A DNA stretch of 64,000 nucleotides from Aristolochia californica (taxonomy: Eukaryota > Streptophyta > Magnoliopsida > Piperales > Aristolochiaceae), in NCBI GenBank assembly GCA_029961685.1, contig JARWKL010000002.1, forward strand, positions 17,080,908 to 17,144,907, written 5' to 3'. The position numbers and the translations under genes were made by a program. The notes beneath the pieces are model-generated. The model was not told the DNA's origin. It ran no database searches and saw only the letters and a program-made list of their open reading frames with translations. Shown one piece after another: positions 58,321 through 64,000 of the stretch (its first letter is position 1; each line of letters opens with the position of its first letter).

Positions 58321-61300
58321 GTTTCTAATTTTTTTCCATACATAAACTCTAAAAGTTTCATTTTGTTGTGATCTATTTGCCGTTAATCTTTTTGTTTACG
58401 AGGTCAATGGAAAGTGAAAACTCAAATTTTTGATTTAAGAAAAAATTATACATCTAAAATGGAATGGAAATCCACAAATGCACAGAGAGTTAATTCCAAA
58501 ATGTATCTGTAACCTTTAGAGATTGTAAACTCTTTTAGTTTTTATATATTAGGTTTTGCAATCAACTGGAAAAAGGGGGAGGTGGGGGATTTCTAACTGA
58601 GTGTTGACTGCCAATCCATAAGTCATTTCTAACAAAAATATAGCCCGTTACGTATGATTGACTGATAAATCACTTTTCAATCATCTATGATTGTTAGGTT
58701 AACTTTTAGTAAATGGGAAAAATCATGGCTTGTTTGACTCGGGTATATATCCCACCATACGTTCACTTGTGAATTTAATGAGCATTTGTTGTTCACTTTA
58801 AAAGGTTTGGATCCACAGGCCATTTGCGACTTTAGCATGTTTCAAACATGTATATCCATATTTAAAACATGTTAGGATCAATTAGAAATCTCATTCCAAG
58901 CCATATCGGTTGAACAAGTGGGACTTCCCAAACTCTGACAACAAAACTTTTGTGTGCGTTTGTGGTGTGTGAATAAATTTGCATTACTTATATTTGTTAT
59001 TGTTTTTAATTTTTTCCTTACATAAACTCTAAAATTTTCATTTTGTTGTGATCTATTTGCCTTTAATCTTTTTATTTCCGAGATAAATGGAAAGTGAAAA
59101 CTCAAAGTTTTGATTTAAGAAAACATTATACATATAAAATGGAATGGAAATGCAAAAATATAGAGAGAGATAATTCCAAAAAGTTTCCGTAACATTTAGG
59201 GATTGTTAACTCTTTTACTTTTTATATATTAGGTTTTGCAATCATCGGAAAAAAGGGGGAGGCGGGGGATTTTTAACTGAGTGTTGACACCCAATCCATA
59301 AGTCATTTCTTAAAAAAATATAGTCCGTTACGCATGATTGACCGATAAATCACTTTACAATCATCTATTATTGTTAGGTGAGCATTTTGTAAAAGGGATA
59401 AATCATGGCTTATTTGACTCGAGTAAATATCCTACCGCACGTTCACTTGAGAATTTAATAAGCATTTGTTGTTCACTTTAAAAGGTTTGGATGCACAGGC
59501 CATTTGCATCTTTAACATGTTTCAAGCATGCATATCAATATTTAGAACATGTTAGGATCAATTAGAAATCTTTTTCCAAGCCATTAAGGTTGAACTAGTG
59601 GAATTTCCCAAACTTTGACAACAAAACTTTTGTGTTGGTTTGTGGTGTGTGAATAAATTTTCTTTACTTACATTTTTTATTGTTTTTTTATTTTTTCCTT
59701 ACATAAAGTCTAATGTTCTCATTTTGTTGTTATCTTTTTTCCGTTAATCTATTTGTTTACGAGATAAATGAAAAGTGACAACTCAAAGTTTTCATTTAAG
59801 AAAATGTATACATCTAAAATGGAATGGAAATGCACAAATGTACTGAGGTATAATTCCAAAAAGTCTTTGTAACTTTTAAGGATTGTAAACTCTTTTAGTA
59901 TTTATATATTAGGTTTTGCAATCATCGGGAAAAAGGGGGAGGCAGGGGATTTTTAACTAAGTGTTGACACCCAATCCATAAGTCATTTCTTAAAAAAATA
60001 TAGTCCGTTATGGATGACTGACCGATAAGTCATTTTATATTCATCTATTATTGTTAGGTCAGCTTTTTGTAAAAGGGCAAAATCGTGGCTTGTTTGACTC
60101 GAGTAAATATCCCACCATACGTTCACTTGAGAATTTATTGAGCATTTGTTGTTCACTTAAAAAGGTTTGGATCCACAGGTCATTTGTGTCTTTAACATGT
60201 TTCAAGTATGCATATCAATATTTAGAACAAGTTAGGATCAATTAGAAATCTGTTTCCAAGCCATTAGGGTTGAACTCGTGGAATTTTTCTAACCTGGACA
60301 ACAAAACTTTTGTGTTAATTTGTGGTGTGTGAATAAATTTTCTTTAATTACATTTGTAATTTATTTTTATTTTTTCCATACATAAACTCTAATATTTTCA
60401 TTTTGTTGTGATCTATTTTCCCTTAATATATTTTTTTACGAGATAAATGGAAAGTGAAAACTCAATGTTTTGATTTAAGAAAAAAATATACATCTAAAAT
60501 GGAAAAAAAATGCACAAATGTAGAGAGAGATAATTCCAAAAACACTCCCTAACTTTTAGGGATTTTAAACTCTTTTAGTTTTTATATATTAGGTTTTGCA
60601 ATCATCAGGAAAAATGGGGAGGCGGGGGATTTTTAACTGAGTGTTGATACCCAATCCATAAGTCATTTCTTACAAAAATATAGTCCATTACGCATGATTG
60701 ATCGACAAATCACTTTACAATCATCTATTATTGTTAGGTCAACTTTTTGTGAAAGGAAAAAATCGTGGCTTGTTTGACTTGAGTAAATATCCCACCACAC
60801 GTGCACTTGAGAATTTAATGAGCATTTGTTGTTCGCTTTAAAAGATTTGGATCCATAGGCTATTTGCATGTTTAAATGTCTCAAACATACATATCCATAT
60901 TTAAAACATGTTAGGATCAATTAGAAATCTGTTTCCAAGCCATTACGGTTGAACTTGTGGAATTTCCCAAACATGGACAACAAAACTTTTGTGTTCGTTT
61001 GTGGTGTGCGAATAAATTTTCTTTACTTATAGTTGTTATTTTATTTTAATTTTTTCCATAGAGAAACTCTAAAATTTTCATTCATTTGTGATCTATTTGC
61101 CTTTAATCTTTTTGGTTACGAGATAAATGGAATGTGAAAACTCAAAGTTTTGATTTATAAAAAAGTATACATCTAAAATGGAATGGAAATGCAAAAATGT
61201 AGAGAGAGATAATTCCAAAAAGTCTTCGTAACTTTTAGGGATTGTAAACTCTTTTAGTTTTTATATATTAGGTTTTGAAATCATCGGGGAAAAGGGGGGG

Positions 61301-64000
61301 GGGGGAGATTTTTATCTTAGTGTTGACTCCCAATCCATAAGTCATTTCTTACAAAAATATAGCTCGTTACGCATGATTGACCAATAAATTACTTTATAAT
61401 CATCTATGATAGTTAGGTTTGCTTTTAGTAAATGGGAAAAATCTTGGCTTGTTTGACTTGGGTATATATCCCATGGCACGTTCATTTGAGAATTTAATGA
61501 GCATTTGTTGTTTGTTTTAAAAGGTTTGGATCCAGAAGTGATTTGCATCTCTAACATTTTTCAATCATGCATATCCATATTTAAAACATGTTAGGAATAT
61601 TTAGAAATCTCTTTTCAAGCAAAAGGGTTGAACTAGTGGAACTTCCCAAAGTCTGACAACAAAACTTTTGAGTTCGTTTGTGGTGTGTGAATAAATTTTA
61701 TTTACTTATATTTGTTATTGTTTTTAATTTTTTCCATACGTAAACTCTAAAATTTTCATTTTTTTGTGATCTATTAGCCTTTAATCTTTTTGTTTACGAG
61801 ATAAATGGAAAGTCAAAACTCAAACTTTTGATTTAACAAAAAAGTATACATCTAAAATGGAATGGAAATGCACAAATGTTGAAAGAGATAATTCCAAAAA
61901 GTATTTGTAACTTTTAGGGATTGTAAACTCTTTTAGTTTTTATATATTAGGTTTTGCAATCATCGGGAAAAAGGGAGAGGCGGGGGATTTTTAACTGAGT
62001 GTTGACACCAGATCCATAAGTCATTTCTTACAAAAATACAGTCCGTTATGCATGATTGACCGATAAATCACTTTACAATCATCTATGATTTTTAGGTAAC
62101 CTTTTTGTAAATTGGCAAAATCATGGCTTCTTTGACTCAAGTAAATATCCAACTGCACGTTTATTTGAGAATTTAAAGAGCATTTGTTGTTCACTTCAAA
62201 AGGTTTGGTTCCATAGGCCATTTGCATGTTTAACATGTTTCAAGCATCCATATCTATATTTAAAATATGTTAGGATCAATTAGAAATCTATTTCGAAGTC
62301 ATTAAGGTTGAACTTGCGGAATTTTCCGAACTTGGAAAACAAAAGTTTTGAGTTCTTTTGTGGTGTGTGAATTTCTTACATTTTTTATTGTTTTTAATTT
62401 TTTCCATACATAAACTCTAATATTTTCATTTTGATGTGATATATTTTCCTTTAATCTTTTTGATTACGAGATAAATGGAAAGTGAAAAATCAAAGTTTTG
62501 ATTTAAAAAAAAAAGTATACATCTAAAATTGAATGGAAATGCACAAATGTAGAGAGAGATAATTCAAAAAAGACTCCGTAACTTTTAGGGATTATAAACT
62601 CTTTTAGTTTTTATATATTAGATTTTGCAATCATCGGGAAAAAGGGTGAGGCGGGGAATTTTAACTGAGTGTTGACTCCCAATCCATAAGTCATTTCTTA
62701 CCAAAATATAGCCCAATGCACGTTCACTTGAGAATTTAATGAGCATTTGTTGTTCCCATTAAAAGGTTTGGATCCACAGGCCATTTGCGTCTTTAACATG
62801 TTTCAAGCATGCATATCCATATTTAGAACATGTTAGCATTAATTAGAAAGCTCTTTCCTAGCCATTAGGGTAGAACTATTGGAATTTCCCAAACTTGGAC
62901 AACAAAACTTTTGTGTTCGTTTGTGGTATGTAAATAAATTTTCTTTACTTACATTTGCTTTGTTTTTAATTTTTTCCATACATACTCTCTAAAATTTTCA
63001 TTTTGTTGTGATCTATTTGCCTTTAATCTTTTTGTTTACAAGATAAAAGGAAAGTGAAAACTCAAAGTTTGATTTAAGAAAAAAGTATACATCTAAAATG
63101 AAATGGAAATACACAAATGTAGAGTGAGATAATTCCAAAAAGTCTCAGTAACTTTTAGAGACTGTAAACTAATTTAGTCTTTATATATTAGGTTTTGTAA
63201 TCATCAGGAAAAAGGGGGAGGCGGGGAATTTTTAACTGAGTGTTGACACCCACTCCATTAGTCATTTCTTACAAAAATATAGTCCGTTACGATTGATTGA
63301 CCGATAAATCACTTTAAAATCATCAATTATAGTTAGGTAAACTTTTTGTAAATGGCCAAATCATGGCTTGTTTGACTCGCGTAAATGTCCCATCGCAAGT
63401 TCACTTGAGAATTTATTGAGCATTTGTTGTTTGCTTTAAAAGTTTTGCATCCACGGGCCATTTGCATCTTTAACATGTTTCAAGCATGCATATCCAAATT
63501 TAAAACATGTTAGGATCAATTATAAATCTGTTTCCAAGCCATTAGGGTTGAACTAGTGGAATTTCCCAAACCTTGACAACAAAACTTTCGTGTTCATTTG
63601 TGGTGTGTTAATAAATTTCCTTTACTTACATTTGTGATTGTTTTTAATTTTTTTCCATACAAAAACTCTCATATTTTTATTTTGTTGAGATTTATTTGCC
63701 TTTAATCTTTTTCTTTACGAGATAAATTGAAAGTGAAAACTCAAAGTTTTGATTTAAAAAAAAAAGTATATATGTAAAATTGAATGGATATGCACAAATG
63801 TAGGGAGAGAGAAATCCAAAAAGTCTCCGTAACTTTTAGGGATTGTAAACTATTTTAGTATTTATTAAGTTTTGCAATCATCGGGAAAAAGGGGGAGGCG
63901 GGGGATTTTTAACTGAGTGTTGACTCCCAATCTATAAGTCATATCTTACAAAAATATAGCCCGTTATGCCTGATTGACCAATAAATGACTTTAAAATCAT
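58321..64000 (+). repeat. Satellite array 6 (runs off window)
   Basis: Phase marks are at 58602, 59282, 59962, 60642, 61321, 62000, 62670, 63241 and 63918. Spacings are mostly 679-680 bp. The 571-bp unit has lost about 108 bp near 62710 (TAGCCCAATGCACGTTCAC). Two monomer forms are visible, TGACACCC..TAGTCCGTTA and TGACTCCC..TAGC(C/T)CGTTA. A 12-G run replaces the usual tract at 61294-61305. No gene is visible. Confidence 0.95.

Noticed and set aside
1426..64000. Regularly spaced repeats as a CRISPR-like array
   Set aside because: The unit is ~680 bp of continuous satellite with no short repeat/unique spacer pattern, in plant DNA.

Overview
This window is plant nuclear heterochromatin. I found no host gene, tRNA, rRNA or CRISPR array. 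About 49 kb of the 64 kb (roughly 77%) is one AT-rich tandem satellite. Its monomer is about 680 bp and all copies I phased run head to tail in the same direction. I counted 75 monomer starts using the TGTTGACTCCC-like motif as phase mark. The rest is LTR retrotransposon sequence inserted into the satellite. A plant host is supported by LTRs beginning TGTTG/TGTTA and ending CA, by primer-binding sites TGGTATCAGAGC (complementary to initiator Met-tRNA), and by Ty3/gypsy chromovirus gag-pol remnants of plant type. I do not recognise the satellite, so I do not name a species.

Layout: 1-1425, the 3' part and 3' LTR of a non-coding LTR element (family A). 1426-4807, satellite. 4808-5240, solo family A LTR, reversed. 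5241-10287, satellite. 10288-14068, composite LTR-gag-LTR-gag chromovirus (family B), broken off at its 3' side. 14069-18888, satellite. 18889-19735, family A LTR with 5' leader, truncated. 19736-27001, satellite. 27002-32471, full-span but decayed chromovirus (family C) with perfect 5-bp target duplications, carrying a nested family A solo LTR at 28256-28667. 32472-55571, the longest satellite array. 55572-58320, a complete non-coding family A element. 58321-64000, satellite.

The most interesting structure is a higher-order repeat in the long satellite array. From 35.8 to 49 kb the monomers fall into seven distinguishable types, A to G, that recur in the same order with a period of 4.62-4.66 kb. 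There are two complete copies, a third in which F is fused to A, and a partial fourth. Private markers include a deletion of about 85 bp in type E and a CTATCATTGATAG variant in type A. Other observations are helically phased palindromes and a G-rich tract in each monomer, a replaced U3 core between two family A LTR forms, hairpin-bearing tandem repeats inside family A, a gag-only chromovirus fused to its chromodomain tail, and premature stops that mostly look like deamination of methylated cytosine.

Nothing here appears able to make an active protein. The retroelement genes are all interrupted. The small open frames in the satellite are best explained as chance. All percentages are by-eye estimates.
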